DNA from: Scatophagus argus
Lineage: Eukaryota > Chordata > Actinopteri > Scatophagidae
Direction: 5' to 3'
Length of the DNA: 64,000 nt
NCBI RefSeq assembly: GCF_020382885.2
Contig: NC_058498.1
Location: 12,064,501 to 12,128,500 of the forward strand
Shown piece after piece: positions 23,101-36,552 of this stretch. The first letter of the stretch is position 1; each line of letters begins with the position of its first letter. The notes beneath the pieces were generated by a model, which was given only the letters and a program-made list of their open reading frames with translations, did no database searches and was not told the DNA's origin. Both the position numbers and the translations under genes were made by a program.

Positions 23101-24245
23101 CATCTGTTAATGTCATTGACTACACCTGTTTCTCGAGCCTCACTGCTGTGAAAAGGAGTCTATTAGTAGTGCTTTCCAACTATAAAATATTGATCACTGA
23201 TGATTGAACAGCTAGAAAACATAGTTACATTTAACACTTTCATATGTGATTTTGGAGACATGAGATCAAATGTGGTTCAAAAGAGGGAACCATCTGAAAT
23301 ATCACATGACAACAGACCAAACGCAGACATACAACATGGACAAAGAGGAACAGCAGTCCCGGTTTGAAACTTACAAAAAGGACCTACAGCAGATGCATGC
23401 AGACAGTACATTTATGACCAAATACAGCACAGCGCATCTCCTTTTTCATGTGACGTTTAAAGTCTTCTGTCATGAAATGACTACAGACGTTTTATTTACC
23501 CTGTACTTTCCCCGGAGCAAAGACTAGAGCAGATTTAAGTCATCGTGTTTGATTTCTGAATTAGTTTGTGATTGTTTGGGGCTAAGCTATGATCCATTCA
23601 AAGCGTCGCAGGTGAAGATGCCACTTTAATGCTCACTATCGAAAGCATAACCTTTCACAGACCTCCATCACGAGACATAAGCATTATGTAAGAGGTTTGT
23701 CAAATCACTTTAAGCACCCAGTGGAGACTTTCCCCTCGATTTTCTTTCATTTACGCGAACAGCAAAATAACCTAATTAAATATTTGTTTTCTTCTCTGAG
23801 ACTTCAGTAACTATATCAGAGTACGATAATGCCAGTTATCGGTAAAAGTTTAGTAAATTGGCGACATGGTTATCAAAGCAAACTTTAATAGTGCGAGTTT
23901 GATGGAGTTTGTTGATGGAGTAAACAATTTCACATTTTTAACGATAAGGTTCACATGTCAGGTGTGGGCTTTAGCTGCACTTTGTCACCTCACGACTCAA
24001 TCGCTATAAATCCTTAGCAGCTCTGGCAGTATGTTTAAATACGAAGCGAACTGTCGGTAACGTGTTGGACATGTTACGTGCTGCGGGCGCGAGTTCGTCG
24101 TGTTTTTAATAAGCTAACTGACGTAAACTACCTCAAAGTCTCTCTGCTGGCGGATCTGTCGACAAAGCTCCGGCCTCTCACACGGGCAGACGGCAGCCCT
24201 GCACACCAGGACTGTCGACGACAAAAACAGAAGAAGCCAGGACAT
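20155..24245 (-). CDS. ctbs: di-N-acetylchitobiase (glycoside hydrolase family 18)
   Basis: Seven exons in transcript order: 24132-24245, 22413-22551, 21961-22169, 21571-21742, 21375-21472, 20663-20824, 20155-20343. They total 1083 nt, 360 residues (human ~385). Exon 1 encodes a signal peptide (MSWLLLFLSSTVLVCRA), then CPCERPELC. The GH18 catalytic motif DGINIDIE is in exon 3, with the acid Glu last. Other conserved parts are VSFDVAWSPKCID, LLFVMSYDEQSQI, LVMGLPWYGYDYPC, QVWYDDPQS and LRGIGMWNGN. The enzyme is lysosomal and splits the reducing-end GlcNAc from chitobiose cores of N-glycans after asparagine removal. Intron 1 (22552-24131) contains an unrelated short open frame but no exon. The gene converges on spata1, as in mammals. 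Confidence 0.96.
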
Positions 24246-24553
24246 TTTTTTTAGGGGGAAGGGGGATCAGAAGGAAGTTTAAGCTACTCTCACTCTGTCC
24301 AGTCGGCCGATGAACTGCGGCAACAAGTCACGTGCAATCACTGCGAAGACGTTCTGCGTCGTCGCTTTTGTACGGTGCCTGACATGGTACAAACTTCATC
24401 CGGTTAGCATAGAGTTAGTAAACAAAAGTACCCCTTAACAGTGTCAATATTTAAAATATTACATTTCCAGTTACAGCCACATTAAACATTAATATGAACT
24501 TAAGTCAAGGATCAGATTGGCAGAAGGGATCAAACAAAACTTTGAGTAAATAT

Positions 24554-24557
<4 letters not shown>

Positions 24558-24629
<72 letters not shown>
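24558..24629. repeat. compound (TG)n(GA)n microsatellite
   Basis: About 19 TG units pass directly into about 17 GA units, without interruption. The tract can adopt Z-DNA or triplex form and is likely polymorphic. Confidence 0.95.
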
Positions 24630-24632
<3 letters not shown>

Positions 24633-26197
24633 TAAGTCCAAATTGATGATTGGTACTTAATAATAAAAATGCAATAAATAATCATATCTAAACCTTATAA
24701 AGGAGTTTCATTACTTTGTAAAGACACATATTGAGAGGGTCCATTATGTTTTGTCAGTGTCCATTTTAAAAAGATGACCCAGCAGGTCTAAAAAGAAATT
24801 CACGTCCTTTAATTAAATGTGGCAGTTGCAAACTGTGAAAATACTCCACTACAAGTAAAAGTAATGCATTCAAAATCACAACTAGTACTAGAGTAAAAGC
24901 AGCCTATTGTCAGCAAAATGTATCTCGTAAACTTTTCCTGAGCACAAAGAAAAATCCCTATTTTTAGCTTTGTGACAATGCATTTTCCAGCTAATCCTAA
25001 ATAATAAATGATTTATTTATTCCAAGAATGGAAATAAAAAAATGGAAATACTTGAAGCACAAGTACCTCTAACATGTACTTATCTACACTACAGTCACAG
25101 GCTGAGAGTGTTTAAGCTCCCTGATACATACCTGATGCTTTGCTCTCTATAATATCAGGTTCTTGCTACTGAACAGCATTTGTTTAAGCAAAATTTCAAC
25201 TCAACTAATTTAGTTCACCAATCCAGACCACGTGGTAGCCCTCTTGGTTCAATTCCATCACCAATATGCTTTAAGATACTAAATTTTTATACATGCTGCA
25301 CTGAAATGAAAGGAAAAACCCTGATATTGATCTAGAAATATTAGTAAATATATTATTTTCAAGTCAGTGCTTTTGTGAAGGCAGGTTTGAACCCAGAAGC
25401 ACAATTCAGACATGGCCAGAAAATGAAAGGCTCAACTCAAGGTTGAAAACAGGCAAAGGTCAAAAGCAGGCAGGCAGGCAGGCAGGAGAGTTGGGGCATC
25501 ATGTCCAGGGCAGTGAGCAGATGTCGAAAGTGGCAGGCAGAGATTCAGGCTGACTGAAACAGTAAAGAAGAAGCAAAATGAATGATCTGGTGGAGAATGA
25601 GTTGACCATGGCCAGTATATGATATGCTAAGTGGATGAACAGAAGGTGGGAGCTCCGGGATCTCAAAGAACAAGAAAATAAGAACATGGCATGGGAAAAA
25701 AACATACAAGAAAAATGTGAGACAAGGAACATTGAGAATGGTTTTCAAGTTAAGGATCAAATAATCCTGAAAATGTTAAATTCTTCTACACATTTTATCA
25801 TTTTTAACTTTATGTACAGATATCTTTGTATGTTTTTTCAGGACTTGCATCTTTCCAGCAAACTAAATACCTATAATGATTTTGTGGAGAGATAAAGAAA
25901 AAGTTTGGGAAAGGATTGGGAAAGTTGTATTCAAAGAGTTGGGGCCAGCACAGCAAAGACGCGATCACCTTTACAGTTAAAATGACAAATATTTATATAC
26001 TGTTCGTAAAAAGATACAAGTTACAAAAACAAGTCAGTTAAAACAGGTAAAAACAGAGGTCTCATCATGGATTTTAACACATCTAGAGGTATCAAATGTT
26101 AATTTGTAATAGTTAGATGCAATTGAAATAATTTAACAATTTTTTATTTCACCTTCTCATCCCAGTTTTACTTTTTTACCTGATACATTAAGGATTT

Positions 26198-26252
26198 AAA
26201 GAATTTCCCTTCGGGGATAAATAAAAGAATTCTGATTCTGATTCTGACATTC
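26198..26252 (-). repeat. short teleost interspersed repeat end, reverse copy
   Basis: The complement of this stretch matches 6364-6414: two AGAATC units, then CTTTTATTTATCCCC and GGGAAATTC. It is a truncated dispersed repeat in the vitellogenin upstream region. Confidence 0.6.
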
Positions 26253-26971
26253 ACATTCTGGTCTGGTTTGTATTCATTTGTGGTGTTTTGTAAGCCCTGG
26301 CAAGGCACAAATCTTTGCATAGGCTATTTAATAAAAGGAATCATCTTCATCATATAAATTTTGATTTGATTTAGTATATTTTGACAACTTTTTGACACAC
26401 TGTAATGATGAAAGTTCAGGAAATGTGCTGGATTGTTGCCTTTGGAGAGTCAACAGCTCCTATATCAGAGTGACAAAATTACAGGTCAAGACACAGTGAC
26501 ATTTTATTGAAAAACTGGAACCTCTCCATGTCTGTGCAGCTGAAATCATTCTGTGATAATGTTTTTATATTATATTGTGTCACCATAATTGTTTTTGTTT
26601 TAATAACTTAATGAGCGAATAATTTAGATTAATTTGATGCTTCAAAACTTGCACAGTTTAATTTAGTTTAATGTAGTGGAAATAATTACATAATAATAAC
26701 TTTGTTAGGTAAATATTAGAACTGCATTTCATCTGCTTTCGCCATAGGAGAGAAAACATCTTTGGATTTGCGATCAGGCTGCTTGTGCCAGGTAAGCCAC
26801 GAGTCGGGTTAAGATAACTTGTTATGCACATAACAGTTGTCATTTGTCTTTTAAACTGTTTACCTAAGTTTACCTAATCTGCATGATCAGGGCACAGTAA
26901 TATCAGTGACAGTGCAAGATGACATTTAGTTAATGATACATTTCGTTGGCCATGCAGTCACCAAAAAGTGG

Positions 26972-26980
26972 CTTTAAAAG
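26972..26980 (+). promoter_or_regulatory. TATA-like box of the first vitellogenin
   Basis: CTTTAAAAG lies 36 bases before the ATG at 27016. It is the only TATA-like sequence close to the start. It would place the 5' end within a few bases of the ATG, which is short even for vitellogenins, so it is tentative. Confidence 0.4.
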
Positions 26981-27015
26981 GGAGCCTCTGCTTGTGTAGT
27001 TCACATTCACCAGCC

Positions 27016-30000
27016 ATGAGGGTGCTTGTACTAGCTCTTGCTGTGGCCCTTACAGGTGAGTATGTCTTTGGGGATTTACAACTAAATCATCTTAGATGTA
27101 ACTTAAAATTTAACAAATTTTCTGCAAATGTTGCTTTTTGTTGAATGAGGTAATGGAAATGCAAGGTAGATGAGGGCAGCAACACTACACTGATTTTGTG
27201 TTTTATTAGGACAAAAATAAGCAAATAAATAAAAAGATGACTGCAAAGAATTGTGTTGTGAAGAGAACTACTAATACTGCACGTGATGACAGTGTAATAA
27301 CATCTATATATAGAAAAATGCTAGAGTAGAAAGAATAGACATTTAGTTTTTTATTTTATCAACTGTTTTGCCTGTTAAATATTTTGGAAAAATTGGTACA
27401 CTGTAATATTTCCATTTTCCTTTACAAATTCATGATTTTTGAAATTCTTTTTCACATACCTTATTTTTTCTTGATGAACACCAAAATAATAATAATTTAT
27501 TTCTATTTTCTAGCGGGTAACCAGGTCAGCTTTGGTAAGTTCTTATCTTATCACATTGAAAATGTACTTAAAATAAATAAATAAATAAATAAAACTGGTA
27601 TGTATATAGAAAAATTACAAAAATGCAGTGCAAACAGATTAATTAATTCATTAATTCATTTTTTTCCTGTCTATTATTGCAGCTCCAGAATTTGCTGCTG
27701 GAAGGACTTACGTGTACAAATATGAAGCATTTCTGATGGGCGGCCTGCCTGAAGAGGGTCTGGCACGTGCTGGTGTAAAAGTTCGAAGCAAAGTTTTCAT
27801 CAGTGCATCATCTGCTGACACCTTCATGCTCAAGGTTAGGACCTTTAAAAGGCCTTTGTTAGTTATTTATGATTCAACAATAAAGATTTTCGAAATGTTT
27901 TTTTTAAAAAAACATCAAGTGTGCATTCAAATTATTGCTCTTCCTTCAGCTTGTAGAGCCTGAAATCTTTGAGTATAGCGGTATCTGGCCCAAAGATGCT
28001 TTCATCCCAGCCTCCAAGCTCACCTCAGCTCTGGCTGCTCAGCTACTGACCCCAATCAAGTTTGAGTATGCTAATGGTGTTGTTGGCAAAGTGTTTGCAC
28101 CAGCTGGTGTCTCTGCAACTGTGCTGAATATCTACAGAGGAATCCTCAACATCGTCCAGTTGAACATCAAGAAGACTCAAAATGTCTATGAGCTGCAAGA
28201 GGTACAAGGAACTTTTTTTCATAGAGTTTCAAAGAGTTATACGCAAAATGTAACAACACCTAAACTGTATTTTGATTTTTGTGAACTAGCCTGGAGCTCA
28301 GGGTGTGTGTATGACCCACTACGTCATCAGTGAGGATGCAAAGGCTGACCGCATCGTGCTGACCAAGACCAAAGACATGAACCGCTGTCAGGAGAGAATT
28401 TTTAAGGACATTGGCTTGGCTTACACAGAGAGATGTGTTGAGTGTGAGGCTGTAAGTGCATTTTCTTTTCCTTGTCATACTCTAATACAGTACACTATGA
28501 TGTATTGCTGGTGTGATAATATTGTGGGTCTTGTCAATGCAGAGAGGAAAGACCTTGAAGGGAGCTGCTGCTTTTAACTACATCATGAAACCGGCAGCTA
28601 CAGGTTCTTTGATCCTGGAGGCAACTGCTACAGAGGTCATCCAGTTCTCACCTTTCAACATCTTGAACGGCGCTGCCCAGATGGAGGCTAAGTATGTGGT
28701 TTAAATGGAAAAGAAGAGAGCAATAACAGTGGTGTAAGCACTATTGTCAACACAAAATGGGACAGTGTAGACTGATGAAGTGCTTATATATATTTTCAGA
28801 CAAATCCTTACCTTTGTGGAGGTTGTGAAGACCCCAGTGCATCCCATCAGTGCTGAATATCTTCATCGTGGATCCCTGCAGTATGAGTTTGGCAGTGAAC
28901 TCCTTCAAACACCCATCCAGCTTCTGAGGATCAGCAATGCTGAGGCTCAGGTACTTCAGGAAATTCTCCCTCTTAATCAGATTTTTGTTGAATTCATCTT
29001 GTAGCAAGAAACTTAAGCAGGGGAAATATTTTGTCTTATGACAGATTGTTGAGATTCTGAACCACCTGGTGACCTTCAATCTAGCCAAGGTCCATGAAGA
29101 TGCCCCTCTGAAATTTATTGAGCTCGTCCAGCTGCTGCGTGTGGCCAGATTTGAGAGTATTGAGGCTCTCTGGACTCAGTTCAAAGCACGAGCAGATTAC
29201 AGGTAACTGCAACTTTCATTCAGAGAAACACTTTGACAATCTGTGAGGTAAATAATACAATAATATAATAACTCTGCTTCCCAGGCATTGGATCCTGAAT
29301 GCTGTCCCTGCCATTGGTACTCATGCTACTCTGAGGTTCATCAAGGAGAAGTTCCTTGCTGGTGAGCTGACTATTGCTGAAGCTGCTCAAGCCCTGCTGG
29401 CATCTGTGCACATGGTGACAGCTGACCTGGAGGCCATCAGGCTTGCTGAGGCAAGTCAACCAGTAAAGTTTTCTTGAGTATTCTTTATGATGTGAGAACT
29501 GGAACACACAGTCATTTTTTTTACTACTATTACTCTTCAGGGCCTGGCCATGCACCACAAGATCCAAGCAAACCCAGTTCTGCGCGAGATTGCCATGTTG
29601 GGCTATGGTACCCTGGTTGCTAAGTACTGTGCAGAGAACCCAACTTGCCCAGCTGAGTTAGTGAGGGTACGTATCGCTTGTACATGTGTTGTGTATGACT
29701 GAAATTCAGTTTGGACATTGTATGTATTAACATTACGTAATTTTTTTTGCCTCCTTCAGCCGATCCATGAACTTGCTGTCCAGGCTGTTGCCGGAGGTGA
29801 AATTGAGGCACTCGTTCTCGCCCTCAAAGTCCTAGGAAATGCTGGACATCCTGCTAGCCTTAAGCCAATCATGAAGCTCCTTCCTGGCTTTGGCACGGCT
29901 GGTGCCAGTCTGCCGCACAGAGTTCACATTGATACCGCCCTGGCCCTGAGGAACATTGCCAAAAGGGAGCCCAAGATGGTGAGACTATATTTTCTTATTA

Positions 30001-33000
30001 CTAAGGGTAAATACACTTAATGTCTGTTTCGTAATGTGAAGTGTTATTAATAAAATTCATCTTTGTGAATTAGGTCCAGGAAATAGCTGTTCAGCTGTTC
30101 ATGGACAAGGCTCTCCACCCAGAGCTCCGTATGGCTGCTGCTATCATCTTGTTTGAGACCAAGCTGCCCATGGGTCTGGTGACTACTCTTGCTGATGCCC
30201 TCTTGAAAGAAGCAAATCTGCAGGTCGCTAGCTTTGTCTACTCTTACATGAAGGCCATGACCAAGAACACTGCCCCTGACTTTGCCTCTGTGTAAGAACT
30301 TAAGTAATATTGTGTTTTTCTTTTTTCAAATATGTCAGCATGTAGAATCTCTATTTATTTATTTTAATATTCTACTTCCAGTGCTGCTGCCTGCAACGTT
30401 GCTGTGAAGATCCTTAGCCCCAAATTCGACAGACTGAGCTACCGCTACAGCAGAGCTTTCTATTTTGATGCCTACCAAAGTAAGAGTCTAACAAAATAAT
30501 AATTTGTCATTAAAGATGTTAGATTAAAAATATGTTAATTGATTTGTTCTTATATTTTGCCCTGCAGACCCCTGGATGATGGGTGCTGCTGCCAGTGCCT
30601 TCTACATTAATGATGCTGCAACTGTTATGCCAAAAGCCTTTGTGGCCAAAGCTCGCACCTACCTGGCAGGAGCTTATGCTGATGTTTTTGAGGTATGAAA
30701 ATCATGTCGTATATGGCTAGTTAACACAATTAAATACTCACAATGAATATCTGGAATATGCCCCCATTCTTATACACTTTTGGTCAATGCACTATATCAA
30801 ATCATATCAGTAGCTAGCCTATGGAATTAAGGTCTACATCTCAAGCTATTTACTGTTGCCCAGTATCCTAAGGTTAGTTAGATACATTTATAATTATTCA
30901 ATCTATTATCAATCAGTTCACACCATTTTTTATTGCTATAGTTTTAGTGAAAATGTCAAACCCACCTATCCTTCAAATGCTATTGTGTTTCAGTTTGGAG
31001 TGAGAGCTGAGGGTGTCCAGGAGGCCCTCCTGAAGCACCAAGAAGCTCATGAGAATGTTGACAGGATCGCCAAGATGAAACAAGTCATGAAGGCTGTGAG
31101 GGGTCATTAGTATTAATCAAAAATATTAATATTAGAGTATACTAATATGAAAAGCATGTAATTAAAGCATATTTATTGAAGTTATAGTGTTTAATTTACT
31201 GTATTCTTCCTTGCACAGCTTTCCGAGTGGAGGGCTAATCCCTCAAGCCCGCCCCTGGCCTCTGTGTATGTGAAGTTCTTTGGACAGGAAGTTGCATTTG
31301 CCAACATCGACAAAGCAATCGTTGATCAGATTATTGAGGTACAACATCTTCTACGATACAGATGTCTTGCTTTTAAGCAACCTTTTTGTTATGAACTGAA
31401 TATCTTAAGTCTAATTCGGAATTTTATGATTCCAGCTTGCCAGTGGACCAGCAGTTCACACTTATGGCAGGAAGGTTTTGGATGCTGTGCTGTCTGGTTT
31501 TGCATTTCATTATGCTAAACCAATGCTGGTTGCTGAGGTTCGCCGCATCCTTCCCACAGCTGTTGGTCTGCCCATGGAGCTCAGTTTCTATACTGCTGCA
31601 GTGGCTGCTGCATCTGTCGAACGTAAGTTCCACTGGCATGACTTATGTCCTGCTCATTTGAGAACATTTTGTACACTGATTCAAAATTTAATTAATGAGT
31701 ATAGTCTGGATGTGCTCTAATTAGAAAGTGTCATGAGATAACTTTTGTATGTTTGAATTGGCACTGTATAAATAAACTGAAATGAATAGAAACTGAATTG
31801 AAATTGAAAATTTGCTGCTTTTCACAGTCCAAGCCACTGTGTCACCACCTCTGCCTGAGAACTTCCATGCTGCCCAGTTTCTGAAGTCTGATATCAGCAT
31901 GAGGGCTGCCATTTCTCCAAGGTTGTCCAGTTGTAGCCTACTTAACAATTAATTAAGCTTCGTTCACCATCAGTTTAATGATCAAAAACCAAAAATAATG
32001 TCACTCTTAAAGTTGATGTTTTTTGTACTTTGCAGTGTCTCCATGCACACCTATGCAGTTATGGGAGTGAATACTGCTTTCATCCAAGCTGCCCTTCTAT
32101 CAAGAGCCAGAGTTTACACAATCGTTCCTGCAAAGATTGAAGCAAGAATTGACATGATCAAGGGCAACTTCAAGTTTCAGTTCTTTCCTGTTCAGGGCGT
32201 TGATAAGATTGCATCTGCACTGTATGTACTCTTTTGTCACCAAGCAACACATAACACCCAGTTTTCAAATTTTGTTTTCTTAAAATTGTTATCCTCCAAC
32301 AGCGTTGAGACTTTCGCTGTTGCAAGAAATGTGGAAGACCTGGCAGCTGCCAAGTTCACACCAGTGATTCCAACAGAACCTGCAACTCAGCTGTCAAGGG
32401 CAGCTTCTAGGATGGCATACTCTCTGGCTGGTGAAATGGTTAGTTTGATTGATTTGACCTTAACCATCTTTTCCATCACAGATATCTGCCCTGTTTCAAA
32501 ATTATGTGTTGACCTCTGTTATGGTTTTACAGTCAGCATCATCTGAAATCATTCCCATTGACCTGCCAAGAAAAATTATGAACAAACTGAAAGTCCCCAA
32601 GGCCTTTGAGAAGAAAATGTGTGCAGCATTTGAAACTTTTGGAATCAAAGCATGCACTGAGATTGAATCTCGCAATGCCGCTTTCATCAGAGACTGCCCA
32701 CTCTACGCCATTATTGGAAAGCATGCTGTCTCGGTTGAGGTTGCTCCAGGCAAGTGAAATTGATAATATAAATAAATTATATTAATAAATAACTGATACA
32801 AGGCATTTTCTAAGAAGTTGCTAAAAAAGTAATGTATCTGTTTATTTATTTCATTCCAGCGGCTGGACCAGTCATTGAGAAGATTGAAATTGAGATTCAG
32901 GTAGGAGATAAAGCAGCTGAAAAAATCATCAAGGTGATTAACCTGAGCGAAGAAGAGGAAATTCTTGAGGACAGGAACGTGTTGATGAAACTCAAGAAAA

Positions 33001-36000
33001 TCTTGGTTCCTGGTCTGAAGAACAGGACATCAGCTTCCTCCAGCTCCAGCAGCTCTCGTTCCATTAGCTCCATCTCCAGCAGCTCCCGTTCAAGCCTCTC
33101 CTCTGCTGCATCATCCCTCTCTAGCTCCTCCTCTCGCAGTAAGAGCAAGATGGTTGATGTTGTTGCTGCCGTCAGCAAGACATCAAAGAGAGTAAGCAGC
33201 ATTTTCAGCAGCTCCTCCAGCAGCAGATCAAGCCTTCGCTCAAAGAGCTCCTCCAGCAGTGCTTCAAGCAGCCGCTCATCTCTCCTTTCCAGCAGCCGCT
33301 CTTCCAGCTCCAGCTCCTCTAGGTCCAGTGCCCTGTCCAAAGTGAGCTAAATTCACCTATGTACATGTTTTTAAAAAGTAGAGTAGAATCTATGTGCTGG
33401 GACTAATCGACAAATGTTTCTATTACAGTATGAAATGAAGTTTATCAAAAACCATATCCATCAGGTAATTATCAGACTGTTTTGCAAAAACATGAGACAG
33501 ACACACCATGTACTCTTTTTCAGCAGGCTAAATGAATGGTTTTCTTTGTTCACAGCATGCCCTCTCCACAGCACGGGCCAACAGCAAGAGCAGTGCCTAC
33601 AGCTTCGAAGCTATCTACAACAAGGTAAGTCATCAGACCAAGCCATTTCAAGTTTCCTGTATTCGGTGGGAAAAAACAAGACCTTCGTTAACATCAGTCT
33701 CTGGTTTGCATTTTAAGGTCAAATATCTTGCCAATGCTGTCACCCCTGCTGTGACCATTCTCATCCGTGCTGTGAGAGCTGACCACAAGGTTCAAGGATA
33801 CCAGATTGCAGCTTACTTTGACAGAGCTACTGCCAGAGTGCAGGTTATTTTTGCCAACTTGGCCGAGAACGACCGTTTCAGAATCTGCGCTGATGGTGTG
33901 ATGCTGAGCAACCACAAACTGATGGTACAAGCTTTGATTTGATGAATTGATCTGGCAACACTTGCTAGAAATTTGTGTCATTCTTGAGATTATAATCAAT
34001 TTAAATTATCTTAGGCCAAGGTTGCCTGGGGCATCGAGTGCAAACAATACCAGACTGAAATCATAGCTGAGACTGGTCTTGTTGGTCAAGAGCCTGCGTT
34101 ACGCCTGAAGCTGACCTGGGACAAACTTCCAAAGAGCATGAAACGCTACGCAAAGCAGTAATGTCACAATAGTACTATTGATGTAGATTTCAACATTTTT
34201 CATCTGTATAATTCACACCAGCAGCTACCTCTGTCAAGCATTTTCATGATGTCATTTTCCAACTCACTTACCTACCCGCATATTACACATTATACCACAC
34301 TCAATTTGACATTCATTAAAAACTTAAATATAACCTTAATCTTTATGTCTGCCTAGGCTTTCTGAGTACATTTCTCGCATTGCTTGGGAAACTGGAGTAA
34401 ACCTGGTAAAGGTCAAGAATGCTCGTAATCAGATCAAACTGAGTGTAGCTGTTGCTTCTGAGACAAGCCTCAATGTTGTGCTGAAGACACCAAAGGTATG
34501 ATTTTATTGCCCATTATTTACATGCAGAAAATATCTGCATCATACTTTTCACAAGTTTGTGTATGTTCACTTATAACCATTTACAGAGGACCATTTACAA
34601 ACTTGGTGTGAGTCTCCCAATTTCTCTGCCACTCGGGGATACTGCTGCCGAAATGGAAACATACCAGAGCAACTGGGCTGACAAAATTTCCTACATGATC
34701 GCGAAGGCCCATGCAGGTAAAAACATTTAAAGGAACAGGTATTACTAAATAGTCACATAGCTCAACAAACAGCTAACTTGCTGATTTTTTTTCTGTTCAC
34801 TCCAGCTGAGTGCACAATGGTTAAAGACACACTGATCACATTCAACAACAGGAAATATAAGAACGAGATGCCCCACTCTTGCTACCAGGTTTTGGCTCAG
34901 GATTGCACCCAAGAACTTAAATTCATTGTTCTACTGAAGAGGGACCAAACACAGGAACAGAACCAGATCAATGTGAAGATTGCTGACATGTAAAAACAAC
35001 CAGTATTTTTATGTAAATCTTCAGAATTGCAAAGAAAGAGAGACAAAATTCTAAATGCGGAAAGTTAAGTTTCATACATGCATTCCAACTGTTTTTCAAC
35101 AGCGATGTTGACATGTATCCGAAGGATAATGTTGTCATGGTGAAGGTTAATGGAGTCGAAATCCCACTCAGCAACCTGCCATATCAGCATCCCACAGGTT
35201 TTTATTTTTAAATTTTATTTAATCTAATGTAATTATTATGCTAAGATTATTCAATTTGTTTGAAAGAAAAAATTCTCCATATTTACCTGTATTTACTCTT
35301 TATTTACCTTCATTTTAGGCAAAATTCAGATCAGACAGAGAGGTGAGGGCATCACTCTCCATGCTCCCAGCCATGGTCTTCAGGAGGTCTATTTTGATCT
35401 GAACGCACTGAAGGTGATTATAGATATGAAGATTATTAGCATTTTCAAACTATATATAATGCTTGGTTTAAAGTGCATGGGGCAAGTTTAGCATTTAGGG
35501 CGCATCAAAATCCCCTTTGCTAGTTAAATGGTGCATAATTTGGATGCAAATGAACGCACAAGGTGCAAAGAGGTTTCTTAATACATCATTGGTGTGTTTT
35601 TGGGTATAACATTAATTTGGCCAATGAGCATCATCTCCCATTTCCTTTAAAAGCCAGGTGTGCCTCTACCTGGCACACTGCCATTTGAACAGAGGCATTC
35701 ATCTCTCTGAGGTACAGGTAGGTCCTCTGAGGCTCCCAATCATGTGACCTCTTAACTGTTTGGGATTATTTTCAGGTTAAAGTTGTGGACTGGATGAGAG
35801 GACAGACTTGTGGTCTCTGTGGAAGGGCTGATGGGGAAGTCAGACAGGAGTACCGCACACCCAACAAACGCTTCACCAAGAACGCAGTCAGCTACGCTCA
35901 TTCCTGGGTTCTGCCTGGAAAGAGCTGCCGTGATGCTTCTGGTAGTACTTACAGTATCTGCTTCATCATTATTCAAATATTATTTACAGTCATAATGGCA

Positions 36001-36552
36001 AAATACTGCAATTCACATGATGATAACAAACACACAACATTTGGTTTTATATTAATGATGAAAACAACTGTCTAGAAACCATGAATACCAGAATTTGGTT
36101 TCGGCTAAGAACTGCTGTAAGTAAATGTGTACATTTTCAGTGCTTAAATTCTTTTTTCAACCTTTTCCAGAGTGTTACATAAAGCTTGAGTCTATGAAGT
36201 TAGAGAAACAGATTGACCTCCATGGCCAGGACTCAAAATGCTACTCTGTTGAGCCTGTGCTGCGCTGTCTGCCCGGATGCGTGCCAGTGAGGACCACCAA
36301 CGTTTATATTGGCTACCACTGCGTACCTGCTGGTGAGTCTGCAAGAAATCACAGCTGATTAACAAAACTACATCATGCTACATCAGGCTTCTGATCTTTG
36401 GGCAGTGCCTGACTGCTTTATTCTCTCCATTTTCTTTAGATTCTAACGTGAACCGTTCTGAGGGTCTCAGCAGCATCTTTGAGAAGAGTGTTGACCTGAG
36501 AGAATCAGCTGAAGCTCACCTGGCCTGTCGCTGCACTGCTCAGTGCGCTTAA
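27016..36552 (+). CDS. vtgAb: vitellogenin, Ab-like, complete
   Basis: Thirty-four exons: 27016-27055, 27514-27534, 27683-27834, 27950-28201, 28290-28451, 28543-28691, 28800-28950, 29045-29202, 29285-29450, 29541-29666, 29760-29978, 30074-30291, 30382-30479, 30568-30692, 30994-31095, 31219-31338, 31436-31622, 31828-31921, 32036-32221, 32303-32438, 32533-32749, 32860-33341, 33429-33464, 33556-33624, 33718-33924, 34015-34157, 34357-34495, 34587-34716, 34806-34989, 35103-35197, 35319-35413, 35776-35941, 36171-36332, 36440-36552. They sum to 1700 codons. Signal peptide [14 protein letters not shown]; lipovitellin heavy chain from residue ~16 to 1080 (N-terminal large lipid-transfer domain); Ser-rich phosvitin ~1083-1187; lipovitellin light chain; VWFD/beta-component from ~1430 with [11 protein letters not shown]; Cys-rich C-terminus CRCTAQCA. 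This yolk precursor carries lipid and phosphate from liver to oocyte. The Ab assignment rests on remembered similarity ([26 protein letters not shown]). Introns 9 and 21 start GCAAGT (GC-AG). Poly(A) signal 36630-36635. Confidence 0.95.
35468..35690. repeat. MITE-like dispersed repeat in vitellogenin intron 31
   Basis: Contains GCATGGGGCAAGTTTAGC, GCATCAAAATCCCCTTTGC and CATCTCCCATTTCCTTTAAA. I recognise this layout from a non-autonomous DNA transposon (MITE) common in teleost genomes. It is absent from the matching intron of the second vitellogenin (48493-48616). Ends and class are approximate. Confidence 0.4.

Larger units (their letters stand above)
24246..27015. other. ctbs upstream region and vitellogenin upstream region
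   Basis: A 2.8-kb stretch without a recognisable gene. It holds the ctbs promoter at its left and the vitellogenin promoter at its right. Inside are a TG/GA microsatellite (24558-24629), a (GGCA)n tract near 25466-25487 and a reversed dispersed-repeat end at 26198-26252. The longest open frames (for example 25635-25895) lack protein character. No close match to the oestrogen response element consensus was found here. Confidence 0.65.

Noticed and set aside
22552-24131. Open frames inside ctbs intron 1 (for example 23270-23527, +)
   Set aside because: No recognisable protein character and no splice or promoter support; the ctbs exons on both sides join in frame without it.
26484-26503. GGTCA and TGACA half-sites upstream of vtgAb as an oestrogen element
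   Set aside because: The spacing is 8 bases instead of 3, and the second half-site is imperfect.
32897-33340. 147-codon minus-strand frame rich in Glu and Leu opposite vtgAb exon 22
   Set aside because: It is the antisense of the phosvitin Ser codons (AGC/TCC read as GCT/GGA and shifted), so its composition is fully explained by the sense exon.
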